A stretch of DNA of 64,000 bases from Ligula intestinalis (lineage: Eukaryota; Platyhelminthes; Cestoda; Diphyllobothriidea; Diphyllobothriidae): positions 26,144,289 through 26,208,288 of the forward strand of contig JAYGXS010000009.1 in the NCBI GenBank assembly GCA_036362985.1, read 5' to 3'. The notes under the pieces are model-generated. The model ran no database searches, was not told the DNA's origin, and was given only the letters and a program-made list of their open reading frames with translations. The translations under genes and the position numbers were made by a program. Below, piece by piece: positions 51,632 through 63,350 of this stretch. The number at the start of each line of letters is the position of its first letter. Position 1 is the first letter of the stretch.

Positions 51632-53340
51632 TTGCCAATAGAGGAGAATATCCCAGTTCCAGGAAACAGTTTAGAAGAAGAAGTAGCTATCACTGGAGCA
51701 AGAGGTTTATTGTCCTGACGTTTCGGATTCCCTCGGGAATCCTTAATCATAGGTTATAGAAGAACAGTGTGAGACATGCGCAGAGAGGGTGCTACATGCA
51801 CAGATTATATGGTATAGTTTGTAGCGGTCAACCGCATGCGTACTATAATTGTCAGTTCCTTTAGCCACCGCTTGAGGTCTTAATTGGTGCGATGATTGGT
51901 CATTAATAACCACAGCGTTCTTGTCCGCTTCAGATGCGGGGTTGATAATTGCGCAAACATTATGCGCGCTGTCGTCAGAGTTGCGCCCAGTCCTTCCCAC
52001 GTGACTGATTCGCTCGCTCAGGAAATTTCTCAGTAAACCGTATGGGAACGCCAAATGGTTGAGCTTGTTGATGGACAGGGGGCCTAAGAACCATGACTCG
52101 AGCAGCTCGCGACTCACGCGGTTGTCACCTCTTGCGAGGATTTTGGCCTCGTCAAACTTGAAAATATGGCCGGGTCCCGACAAATGAGCTGCAACCTGGG
52201 AATTGGGGTCATTCTTCCTCACCGCCGCTGCATGCTCAGCCATTCGCGTCAGGAGTAATCTCCCAGTTTCTCCGACGTAGTTACCTTGTCCACAACTACA
52301 CCTAGATCCGGTAAATGACTCCAGCCGCTTCCTGCCGTGGCAGTGGGTCTTTCGGCCTCATGAACCGGCGCCTGATGGTTGCTTCCGGTCTATGCGCAAC
52401 TCCAATTCCAAGTGAGGTGAGAAGACGGCTGACCATTTCCGAAACATTCTTAACGTACGGAAGGGCCCGCCAAACGTTTGGACCAGATGGACGTGGTTTC
52501 TTCTCTCGTTTGCGCGTGCACTGGTTGACAACGTTGCATGGGTAACCATTTGCTCCCAGTTCCCGTCGAACATATTGTAATTCTGCAACTTTGTCGTCCG
52601 CTTCGCTGCAATGCAATTCAAACGCGCCGGAATAGCGCTCTTATGCAGCTGCGTTTGGGACCGATTGGGTGGTTACTGTTGTACTTTAGGACTTGCATAG
52701 CGATGGTTGCTTTCCTGAACAGTTTAGTCTTTAGGCCATCGTCATCTTTGCGGCAAACGAGGACATCCTGGAACGCCAGCTGGTTGTTTTTTTCTTCCTT
52801 CATCGTAAACTGAGTGTCCGGGAAGACGGCGTCTAGACGTTCTTTAAATGTCAGCACCTGATCCCGCTCAATTGCAACGAAGGTGTCGTCCACATACTGA
52901 GCCTAGCATTTCAGTCTGTGATGTTGGAAAACCACAGACTCCAACCGTTGCAGGACCGCCTCTGCTATGAGTCCGGAAATGGGCGAGCCCATAGGCGTGC
53001 CCTTCAGCTGCTCGTAGATAGTTCCGTTGAAAGTAAAGTACGTCTTTAGGCAGAACTTTAGGAGCTGGAGGACTTGGGCATGCCCAAGGTGATTCTTCGT
53101 TTCATCGTACTTCTCTCGTAGGAGTAGTTGGATAGTCTCGACTGTCAGGTTCTGTGGAATAGAAGTGAAAGGGGATGTGAGATAAAAGGAAACCATGCTA
53201 TCGTTTGGCAGGAGGCTTACCCCTTTAAGTTTCTCCAGGTTTTGCGTTGACGACCTGACTGTTGTGGCTGAATCAGCGGCCAAGAATTTGAGTTGTCGGA
53301 ACAAATGGACACGGAAGTGGTCCATTTTAATGCCCTTTGC
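51632..53340 (-). mobile_element. Penelope-like element, family 2, copy 2
   Basis: Minus strand. The 3' end is at 51632 (TTGCCAATAGAGG, the same terminus as at 25101), followed inward by the hammerhead-like tail, 3' untranslated region, GIY-YIG (51743-52300), connector (52302-52616) and RT (52618-53330). 5'-truncated inside RT at about 53340. No inverted tail at the 5' end, unlike copies 1 and 3. No flanking duplication could be seen. Confidence 0.88.
51714..51754 (-). ncRNA. Hammerhead-like motif, tail of family 2 copy 2
   Basis: Minus strand CCT, ATGATTA, A, GGATTC-CCGAGG-GAATCC, GAAA, CGTC, AGG, ACAATAAA. A3 and T8 as in the other family 2 copies, perfect stem II, ACGT palindrome. Confidence 0.6.
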
Positions 53341-53379
53341 ATAAAAAAGCTCTTTCCACGCAATGATTTTGGCTATCAT
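51743..53379 (-). pseudogene. PLE reverse transcriptase and GIY-YIG endonuclease (family 2)
   Basis: Minus strand. RT: SFYLTSPFTSIP, EQLKGTPMGSPISGLIAEAVLQRLE, then a TAG before AQYVDDTFVAIERDQ (catalytic box, about 52880), NNQLAFQDVLVCRKDDDGLKTKLFRKA. A one-base insertion follows RALFRRV (52618). Connector: RANE-like QYVRRELGANGYPCNVVNQCTRKREKK, ALPYVKNVSEMVSRLLTSLGIGVAHRPEATIRRR. The frame stops at TAG 52302-52304 after GVIYRI, and the +1 frame continues CSCGQGNYVGETGRLLLTRMAEHAAAVRKNDPNSQVAAHLSGPGH and ELLESWFLGPLSINKLNHLAFPYGLL. The TAG and shift are at the same codon as in copy 1. Confidence 0.88.
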
Positions 53380-55589
53380 ATATCTTGATCTATCTCAAGC
53401 CTATTTTTTGGCTAATAGATGGCTTGGACTGCCCAAGTGCATTCGTGTGCGTTTCTGTGAAAATTGACACTAATCTAATAAACACCAATAACCATGCAAA
53501 CTTCCTGTGAGCCACGTTAACTTATATGTGAATGAGTTTGCTTTCTTTCGGTGAAGCAGCTCCTTCTCCTTTCTTTTATTTTACGCATCCTTCTTCCTAT
53601 ACTTCTCCTTATTAAGGGCCGAGCTGTAAGTATGTGTAATTAAATGTCATAAAACAGAATCATAATGTCAACAACCAATCGTTTATTGTAGGCCGAATAA
53701 ATTATTCGAATAAAAACATCAGGCTATGTGTTTGGAGTGGAAGTAAGAGATTTCCTGAAGTTTCACCCAAAATTCTGAAACGCATTTACGATTACAGTGA
53801 ATTATTTGAGTAGAGGCGTGGTTTCGGACATCCCAAAATATTTCAGAAACTTCGGGATGTGGGCTTATCAATGCATTTCTGTTCAGCTATCTTGAATAAT
53901 GGCAGTCTGTGGAAATGGACACTGGAGTAACATATCCTTTCTGCTGGTTTTGGATGTCCTTATAAGTTCAATTTTTTTCAAATGAATGATCGAAAAAAGG
54001 TACATTCTGGTTAAACAAAGTTCGAATTATGAGATTTATTAAGACTGCCGACCACTCTCAGTGAGGAAGGTTTCAAGAAGGGAACATTTCCCTAAAAGAT
54101 GACGTCTGGTTTTGAATTAAAATGAGGCATCAAGTACACTTCAAAACACTTAGTAGTCCGGCAATAAAAATGCCTTGGTTTATTCATGACTTCGGAAAAA
54201 TTAGCAAGTGATAGCATTTCATGTTGGTAGTGGAGGTACAATTTAAAAGCGGTAGGTCTCGTCATCATTTAGGACGGATGAAAATACACAATTCTGGATT
54301 TAGATGTGAAATTTATGCACATCTCAAGATTTAAAAAATTAAATGCGGAAACGGGCCTCACGTAAGGATGCATAAAGCGGGAATATCCAAATGCACATAT
54401 TTGTAATTAATATCAAACGTAAGCCACTCATCCCGTTTTATAAATTATTGTAAAAAACTATGCCCATTTGTTCACTTTAGATAGGTTAATCAAACCAGCA
54501 CAGGCCAGCGGGGTTTTTGTAATGTTTTTGGACTTAAGAAGTCAACAACGTCGTCCCTTTTTAGAATAAATGTGCACAGTGTTTGACCTATCACATGACA
54601 CTTTAACGAAGATACTTAAATATAATTTCGATTAGAGCGAAGTACTAAGCTGGCCTTGTGATGCTTATTATTGTGCTGTATAGTCCAATGGTATTTAAAT
54701 CATGGCAAGATGCCGCTTTTTAAATCACTTTCTTTTCAGCCATCTGCAAATAAAATATCCTAATGAAATGGCTACCTAGTTAGTACGCATTTTAACATTG
54801 ATGTTCAAGGTCCTAAAAAATGCAATGATGAAAATTATGATAAGTATGATTAAACATATGAAGAAAAGAAAGAATACCTTTGGAAAATCGAGTTGCATTC
54901 GTGAATTTTCGAACCGTTATCACTTGTTCGTCGTCAGACTACATCAAAGATACCCTTTCTTTAAGGATAAATTTTAAAGAAGGCGTAATTTGCTACCAAG
55001 CGAGTACAATAAAAAAATTTTGTTCGCCCGTGTTTTCCAAAACATATATTTGATTTTATAAAGGCAGTCAAGATCAATGGTAAAAACTCAAACTATTTCA
55101 GTAGTTACTTTTTACAGTACATACGTTCTGTTAATGGTCAGAACAAAGATCGTTAAAAAGCCCGCATCCCTTATGACTGAAATAACTTCAAAATAGGTTA
55201 CACGATAATTAGTATAGCAACCTAAGTCACTGCCGATTGTCGAAAATGTGTCAATCTTTGCAGGTATCGGCACGCTGCCCGAATTCTGACGCGTGTTGTT
55301 AAGTATGCCCCAAAGTAGGCTAGACACATTGACGGTGATTCGTGCGTGAAGTAATTTATAGTGGTGGTAAACGTGAGTTATCTCTACCATGCACACATTC
55401 GAGGTAATAGGATGTCAAAAAGACCAGTGGCGAGATCAGTGACATATGGCTGGCATGGCGGGAGCCCAAACGTCGGTGTGTGCCGCAACACTTCCTCATG
55501 TTTGTGATGGATGACACATCACCAAGTATGCCTGCATAAGGCTATCCTGGTCTGCCGTGCCACCTAGACCTCTGGCAATATAAGGTCAA
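53380..55589. other. No recognised gene
   Basis: AT-rich DNA with short frames and no repeat family I can match. Confidence 0.45.
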
Positions 55590-55700
55590 TAAGGACGGAA
55601 GGGAGAATGGGCGCAGTCTGGCTGTGCGGCGTGAGCCTGTACCTAGACGTGCAACCACAACCCACACCATGTGTGGCATTAATTGTAGGTGCGTATCCCT
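55590..55700 (+). repeat. Dispersed repeat R1, partial copy
   Basis: GCGGCGTGAGCCTGTACCTA, GACGTGCAACCAC and GTGTGGCATTAATTGTAGGT resemble 47190-47255. Confidence 0.5.
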
Positions 55701-55704
55701 TTTA

Positions 55705-56940
55705 AGGCCTACAGTATTGGTCGAGCTCATTGACCCTATTGGCCTTTGCTGCCATAGAGGCAACAAGCACACATGGGGCACCGCGGCCCTACTTTAAATG
55801 ATGAATACACAAACATATCCGGTCTAAGAATCGGAAGCCATAGACTAGAGCATTTTCGAGAAAAAATATTTGTCGAAAGTGTATATTTGTGCAAGTGCTG
55901 GAGCACGGCGACCTTGAGCAAAAGAGAAACACAAAAAGAACAAAATGTTATTACTGATACTGTTGCTGTCGCTGTTTTTTCATATTTTTTTATTTCCACT
56001 TGCAAAATCACGTTAGCATTCAAGACTGTAACGGTTTCTAAGCCGTCATTTTGATTCTGTCATGGGCCGTTGCACCAACTGAATGCCCGCTGTAGTTTTC
56101 ACATGAAACAAGGTGCGCACACATTACGGACGGCCCTCCAAGGAGGTATGAATTCCTGTGCTCTAGCTCTAACTGTAAATCTCCTCCGGAATCTAGCAAA
56201 AGACCACCCGTATTACGACGAACGGTTGGTACTCTCCATTCCTACTGGCTAGGAATGTTGCAAGGCGAGAACGTAGGTGGGCTAAACTCTGACATTTGCC
56301 TAGCCTTCGTTTCTTTAATTTACAATTTAAGTCAGTCAACTGGTGTCCAATGAAAAGTTGGAATGCACTGAATTGCGAAAATGGAGTTTTCAGCAAGAAA
56401 AATTTTCCTTTTCGCTAATGAAGAATAAATTATAACCCAGTTCTACCTCCTTTCCTAGAACGATCGTCATTAGGGTAACACAGCGTGAGGGTCTTTTTCC
56501 TGAGGGAATTTTCATTTGAAACCCATGAGATTTCATGAGTTATAAAACCTATCCTACATATTTCGACCGTACGCAAGAGGCTTAATACAATCCCACGTCT
56601 CAAAGGATGCAGCTTAAAGCTCACTGCGTACACGCAGACTAAGTCTTAAACTTGAAGGTTGGTGCATACTTTCTGGTTATTTGTGTATTTTATGCTTACA
56701 CGATTTAAAATATAGGCAAACAAGGTTATGATTTCAATAGAAAACAGTTCTGGCTTTTCAAAAATGCAGTGCATGTGTTGTTAGTATTCTGACTATTAGC
56801 AGGTATATGCACACCGACTTTCAGAGAGAGTGTATAAAGCTTCATACCAAATTATATACTGCATGTTTGAGAATCAATCTCTAAGAATAAAAATTGGACA
56901 TTAAGAATTTTGAATACGTAATAGACAACATAAGGGAAAT
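55705..56940. other. No recognised gene
   Basis: Short frames only. Confidence 0.4.
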
Positions 56941-56963
56941 GCTGGAGGACCCACTGATGAGCT
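56941..56963 (+). repeat. 23-bp exact match to the hammerhead 5' half at 14330-14352
   Basis: The helix I and CTGATGAG half of the motif recurs here exactly (as its reverse complement at 14330-14352), without the rest of the motif. The surrounding frame DNIREMLEDPLMSLTSHGI and a GTAAGG at 57013 could also be read as an exon, so the meaning is uncertain. Confidence 0.5.
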
Positions 56964-58469
56964 TAACTTCTCATGGTATTAAAGCGGACGAATTGGATTG
57001 CCTTTATATGGAACTGGTATCATCTTTTGCGTAAGGCAATTGCAGTTTCATGTTTAAATGCCAATATTCCATAATTCAAATCAATCTTGTATCTGTACAA
57101 CATTGCGGTACAACAATTAAATGACCATGCTCTCCACGATAATATATTTCATTTTGATAACTGGAACATATCTTACTTTTAAATTCAGTATTATTATCAA
57201 TTTTGCAAGACAAATAATTAGTATTTATCATTATTACTCAAAAAACCTACAAAATTATAAAAAACTACTGGGAAATCACAGCATTATATATGGATTGCAT
57301 TCACTGAATTCAAAAACTTTCAGTGGTGAGTTCCTCAAGCTGCCCTGTCAAAAACACTGGTCCCCAAGAAGGAAAAATTTTCTGAAAGCATCTTCACGAA
57401 GAGTAACATTTTTATCCTTATAATTTCGGCGCAATGAAGCTTCATTTATATTATCATTTAGCCTCTGTGGAAACAGCGCAAAATTCCTGAGAAATATTTG
57501 CTCAAGTGTGACAGGTTGGAAGGCTTTTCAACCAACATCTAACCATTCTGCGCTCTTCTAAATAACCCACGGAAACGGTTCCACGCCAAGTGACATTAAA
57601 AACTCACTTAAACAGAAGCCTCCACTTTCGCAAGGTCCTGTAGCTCGGGCAACCACCTATGACCAAGTCGCTTTAACCGATTTCTGTCACTTTGCGGACT
57701 ACTAAAACGGCAAAAGTAGCCTATGTAGCCCCACTCATATACCCCTAGTCCCAGTATTTTGTCCTGCAAAAACGGTGATTATAGAGTTTTGTTGGTAAGG
57801 AAATAGGATAGGCAGAGAACGAAATTTTTAGAAGTAAATGTGAAGTGAAAAAATGCAGTCGAAGTTGCTTCCCACAGCCACTGGGAGCAGTTTTTTCCGC
57901 ATGTTTAATGTAGGTGTGCGCGGCGCTTTGCGCCGTGGACTATATTTATCTAACTCCAGAAAGGTAAGTTAGACCACAGGTAAGTTGAAGTAGACGACCT
58001 TCTAACCAACATTTGAATTTTTTGAGAAATACAAGAAACCTGTAGTTTGATAATCTGGTTTTTCGTAATAAGTTAAATGATAATACAAACTAGGAAAATC
58101 TACAGATATAAATCAACAACACTTGTAAATACGGTAAATTACAAATGCATATAGCATTTATTAAAGTATCTTTCACTGCGTGTCTTAATTTCCCGCCCAT
58201 ATAACCCGATAACCACCGTTTTCATAGGAAAACATGAAGGTTTTAGGGATTAATGAGTGAGGTTACATATGCTACTGTTGCCCATAAAACTACACATTTC
58301 GCTCTGAAGGCGTGCAGTAACGTAGGAGGGCTTCACAAGTCAGTTCAGTTGCCGCTTGTCCAGTTACTTACGATTTGTGAAATTTTGGTAAGGATTACTT
58401 TTCTGGTCACCAAACCAGGACATGGGAAGGAAAAAATCCACAATCTCGGGAGCTTTGCTCTAAATTCAA
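56964..58469. other. No recognised gene
   Basis: AT-rich, short frames only. Confidence 0.4.
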
Positions 58470-58600
58470 CATACTTGAGGTTACGTTTGAGGCAAGGATT
58501 ACAACTAGGGGTAGGGTTATGCTGACGGTTGAGTGCTGGGTTCTTTTAAGGGATTAAAGGTAGAGCTTTGGTTTAGGCTTAGGTAAGCGCTTGTGTCAGG
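58470..58600 (+). repeat. Degenerate telomere-like hexamer tract (GGTTAG orientation)
   Basis: GGTTAC, GGGTAG, GGTTAT, GGTTGA, GGGATTAAAGGTAG and GGTTTAGGCTTAGG units, roughly in 6-base phase. Confidence 0.5.
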
Positions 58601-60879
58601 TTTGGAGCAAAGGCTTTTTACTCGTTCTGTAATTATGCGCAGGGCAACCTTTATTATTTGGGTGAGGTGTTGCTATTCCCTGTGCTGCTTACACGACCAT
58701 ATGGGTAATTACTAGCAAAAGTCTTATTCACATATGAGCGTCTCAACGTGTGTGAGGTTGCTGACAATTTTCCATTCCTAACGTTTTTGAGTGAATTCAA
58801 AGGGAGAGAGAATTGGGAAGTTCATTGACCATAACGACCCACAAAGATGGCAAAGATATGATAGGCGTTTGAAGATTCAGGAGGTCACAGCGGCCGTTCC
58901 TCTACTTTATAGGATATTCCACCATATAGAATGCTACCCAAGTGCTACAAGAGAAAGTCATAGTCTAGTTTAATTTAAAATAAGGACCAAAAAAATTATT
59001 ACAGATTGAAAAATATATTTGTGAATAAGACAGGACATTTTTCAATTCTGTTTTTAGCACAAAATTTTCACCAAAAGAGATGGCATTATGCTTGCCACCA
59101 GGCTAACATCCCATTATGAACCTAAAATATATCTATGATACGAACAAAATAACCACATAAAAATATGCATAAACTGGCTTAACAGACGAGAAAAATTCTT
59201 TCTGCAATAAATCCCAGGCTGTTTTTGTTAGTGGTTCCTAAAGCTAGATGAAGCAGTATGACCATTGGAATATCCTGACAGCAGACAAGTTCGTTCCCGT
59301 TATCTGCATCCATATTTTCAAATATCAGTCAACCAAATTCTAATCGGCCGGATCACACAGATAAGCAAGGTGATCGGGTTTGAACAACTGATTTTAAATA
59401 CACCACCAATGACTACAGCCGATTCTACCTTTTCCCTTAATCAGCATTCACTATCCTCCATAGCTGACAGTATACTTGTCGTGAAATATTAATCCCTTTT
59501 GTTATCTTTTTCCTATTTTTGCTAAAAATATAACCTTGAAGACATTTTTTACTCAGCAACCCACTGACTAAGCAGGAACCTGAAACAAAGCAGATATTTT
59601 TTTGCGGAATGGCTGGGTTTGCCTTTAGTTTTTCCTGATGTTCCAGGAAGCATTACAGCACTCACCATTTTCTACATCGGGAAACCTATTGACTTAGTCC
59701 ATCTCTTCATTTGGAGGCATTCTGAGAGGAAAAAGCGGCTATCCCACGGTTCCTCTGTACATTTATGAACATAACTCATATGAGTTCCTGGAGGGGGAGG
59801 AAACAGCAAACAAGTTTAACGGCTATTTGTCGTGGACTCCCTTTTAGACACCCTCTAACTCGACAATTTCGTGAAGTGGAAAGAAGACGATGCAGCAACT
59901 GGAAAAAAAACTTTCTCTTACCAAATAAAACTCACGAGCCTACTCTAGTTATCTCCCTTCAGACAGCGTTACCCAAGCGAATGAGTAAGTGAGTGGGGAG
60001 AAAGTGGTGGGGGGCTAAGCAGTAGCAGTTGATGATGTTTTCGTCCACAAACGCGACTGCTGTGATTCATGGCTCTTACGTATCAGTAGGGACGAGGGTG
60101 GGAGTACACGAAGGCAACCACTCGTGCTCAGTGCATAATCTTCTAGCGAAAGTTCGACGGGACTGATGGCCGTTGGCGGGAGTTGTCAGTGTAGTGGGGT
60201 GAAAAGGATGAGGAGAAAGGCAGTGCAAATGAAGGCATGACTGCCCCCAGAGAACAGCCCTCAAAGAAGGAAGGTGATACAGGAGGTAGGCTGAGTGGGT
60301 GGGGGAGAGGGTGAAGGAGGCTAGACGGCTGAGCCAACATCTCAAAGACAGACCCTTCTATAGCTTTAACTTCCGAGATTTTGGACACTTGGGAAACCTA
60401 TCAGTGACTCACCTGACGACAGGAACGGCTTCTTCTGCGAGCTGGACGCAAGTAGGCAAGGAAGTTTAGGTCTGGTAAGTGATTTTTTTCGTAATTCGAC
60501 AGAGCGCATGGTAACGATGTAACGAGACCACCTGTACTGCCTACTGCTGGTAAAAGAGTCAGCCTACCAACGGTAAAAATGTCCCGAATCCTGCCATCAT
60601 GGTTCTGTGCAAAAATCACTCAACAGAATTTTGTGCTTAATAGAAGAGGGATAGTAAGTTTCCAAATAAGTGGAAACTCGTGCATTTCACAAGAAAATCT
60701 ATGCTATACAAAATTAATCCAAAAATGAAACCCTGTCGCTGATAAGAATGCATTTCCATAGTCAAGAATGACGATGGATATGCCTTAAATCATTCAAGCC
60801 TCTTTCGCGGACAAGACACCTTTGTCGAAAGCGCTTTAATTAAGTATACCGTTTATATATGCCAGTGTACTTTAATTTT
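58601..60879. other. No recognised gene
   Basis: Short frames only. The GC-richer part at 60000-60400 holds GGGGAGAGGG-type simple sequence. Confidence 0.4.
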
Positions 60880-61080
60880 TTTCGAAAATTGGATTGGGTT
60901 AAATAGTTGTACGTTTGACCGAGTTTTTGACTTTCCTAAAAAGAACTGATAATGCTTCGGCCATCAATAAAAAAACTCACTGTATTCCCAATATTGGAGC
61001 CTTTTGCGCTAACTTGTGGACTCTTATGAGCCATTCTAAGCTTTTAAGTACAAAATAACGTGGTTGTAGAACTAGTAATT
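60880..61080 (+). repeat. Dispersed AT-rich repeat R3, copy 3
   Basis: GTTTGACCGAGTTTTTGACT-TTCCTAAAAA and AATAAAAAAACTCACTGTAT resemble 62595-62660 and 50545-50620. Confidence 0.5.
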
Positions 61081-62514
61081 TATTATGCAAACAAATAATC
61101 GTCTGGCAGAAACGGTTCTAACGTACGCACTAGCGGAACCTAAATCATACAAAAGGTATCATACGATACTTGTCAAATTAAGCGTAGCTTTTGGCGGGGA
61201 CCCAACGTTAGCAAATTGTAGGAGTTAATCGAAAAATGAGAACATGTGAGCAATTTTAAACAAAAAATTATCAGAAGTTGAGATCATTTTGTTTAAGCAC
61301 ATCCAAGCACGCAGGGTTACAAACCTGAATTTTAACAATGAATCAAATGGCTCCATTACTGAAACAACTACCCATTTGCTTGCACATTGTTAGATCTGAT
61401 TGGTGTGGATAATAAATAGATTTTTCAGTGCAGCATGTTCTATTTGATAAATCACTCAAGGTGGAGTAATTACCTTTCCATAGAAAAACAGGTGCGGATG
61501 TAAAAACTAAAACTCGGATAGCAATCAGCTTAATAAACCACTTTAAAACAAGGTAACTTATCTTTTCGCTGATATAAGTACGGTAGGTGGTAAAATTGAT
61601 GAAATTTAAGAATTTATAAAAGAAAATCCCTGGTACGAATCAACAGCCCAAGCAGCGATCCCCCAAATCCTTATATGTAAAAATAAACATCCTAGTAAAA
61701 GAAGACGCACTGAGATTGAATCAAGTAATATTATGTGGTAAAATAAAAGAATTTTTTTAGAAAAACAGAAGACATAGAAAAATTGAGCAAATCGGAGCCA
61801 CCGAAAAAAGTTAACTCTTAAAGGTATGGGTAGTGTGTTTGTGCAAAACCGGCGAGAAAAAAACAGCACAAGTAGAATTCCGTTTTAAAATAACTATTTT
61901 GTGAAATTTTCGGACACCGCAACGTAAGGTAGGGTTGTTACCAAACAGCCCAAAGTTCTAGGTCGTAATAAAAAATAATTTTACAAAGCCTTCTAGTGCT
62001 TTTTTGTTTCTACGTCTTTTGAGGTACGCTGGACTAGGTCAACCAAATTTTAACTTGACTTTGCCGATTGGAGTCGTCAGAGAAGAAAGGTATTTTGGAA
62101 GCTAAGATGTGGAACGTCTGGTCTGTGGCTAATAAATTAAGATTTAATCGATTAACTTAAAATTTAAATTTGAATTAATTTGTGATGCGCAATCGCCTAC
62201 ATACTATCTTTTGTACATTAAGAGAAACTTCCTTCGATCATAGTCCGTCGTTATTATTTTGAGAGTTCAAGTTAGACGAATTTGAGATTGTTCTGGATAT
62301 TCTACTCAACATCTTACACATTTGTATGCTTCTATTCGCTTGTCCCTAATTTCTGACATGGTCCTATATGTTTACCAAAAACTTTAAAAAAGATATTGTA
62401 TTTACTTAAATAATGAGTTTTTGAACATTTGTTCTTATTTATCCACCTGTTTAGAAAATGGTCTGCGAATTACTCAGACATGTCGCTTAACTGGTGCAAA
62501 ACGTGAACGTCGAC
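61081..62514. other. No recognised gene
   Basis: AT-rich DNA, short frames only. Confidence 0.45.
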
Positions 62515-62920
62515 AACCATTAGATATTTCGGCACCAAAAACCGGCGTATTTTACCTTTTTTGAAGAATAAGTCAAAGTTAAAATGAGAAAGCTTGACCA
62601 GTTTTTTGACTTCCCTAAAAACGGGATAAACGTTCTGCTGAAAATAAATGAATTTACTTTTCCATGTATACCAGGGCAGTTTTCAATATATTTGTTGACT
62701 TCTTGGTTCCGTCCTAGAATAACAAACGCACAGCAGAGTGGCTGAATATGAACGACGATTTTACGAAAAATAATAATCTTCTGCCGTTTCTGTTTCAAGT
62801 TTTTATATTCACTGATTCTCTTCTATATACCGAAGATGTTTGAAAGCGGTTTGTTTCCGGCGTTACGGAGATAAATTATGACATTTAGCTACACCTCATA
62901 TAATGATTAATTGTGGGTTC
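62515..62920 (+). repeat. Dispersed AT-rich repeat R3, copy 4 (longest)
   Basis: GCTTGACCAGTTTTTTGACT-TCCCTAAAAA, then GCACAGCAGAGTGGCTGAAT and TTTCAAGTTTTTATATTCAC tie together the partial copies at 28950, 50400 and 60880. No coding domain or terminal repeats seen. Confidence 0.55.
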
Positions 62921-63297
62921 TATTTTTGACCTGGTAAAATACCTGGGGATTATCCAGAAAATTTTATTTTTCTTAACGAACACTTAGTACTTCTTACAGT
63001 TTTTTTACGTACTGAACATGCCTAATGCTGCTCATTGTTATTTTTAAGTTTTCGTTAATACGTTTTTGCAGGTATAAGAGAAATAATAAACCCTTTACAA
63101 ACTAAGGCAAGTTGCTTGCAGAACTCGCCATACTGTATACGAAATTTCGAAGGTAAGAAGTTTCATACTAATGCGGGAGCAGCGCTCAGTGATTTGAAGA
63201 AGACAAGGGAGAAGGCCTCTCGTAATGCACGTAATTTTAAGTTGATTTCCGGGAAGGCCTCCGTTTGTCGTGTAATAAACTTCATCCTAACAAGAAG
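62921..63297. other. No recognised gene
   Basis: AT-rich, short frames only. Confidence 0.4.
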
Positions 63298-63350
63298 GCC
63301 AAACCGAACCTTAAACTGAATCCTGTCCATAACCTTAACCATTGCTCTAG
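63298..63350 (+). repeat. Short telomere-like hexamer tract
   Basis: CCAAACCGAACCTTAAACTG and CATAACCTTAACC units, about 8 hexamers. Confidence 0.4.

Noticed and set aside
56921..57022. Exon encoding DNIREMLEDPLMSLTSHGI with donor GTAAGG
   Set aside because: 23 bases of it match exactly a non-coding hammerhead half at 14330-14352, so repeat origin is at least as likely.
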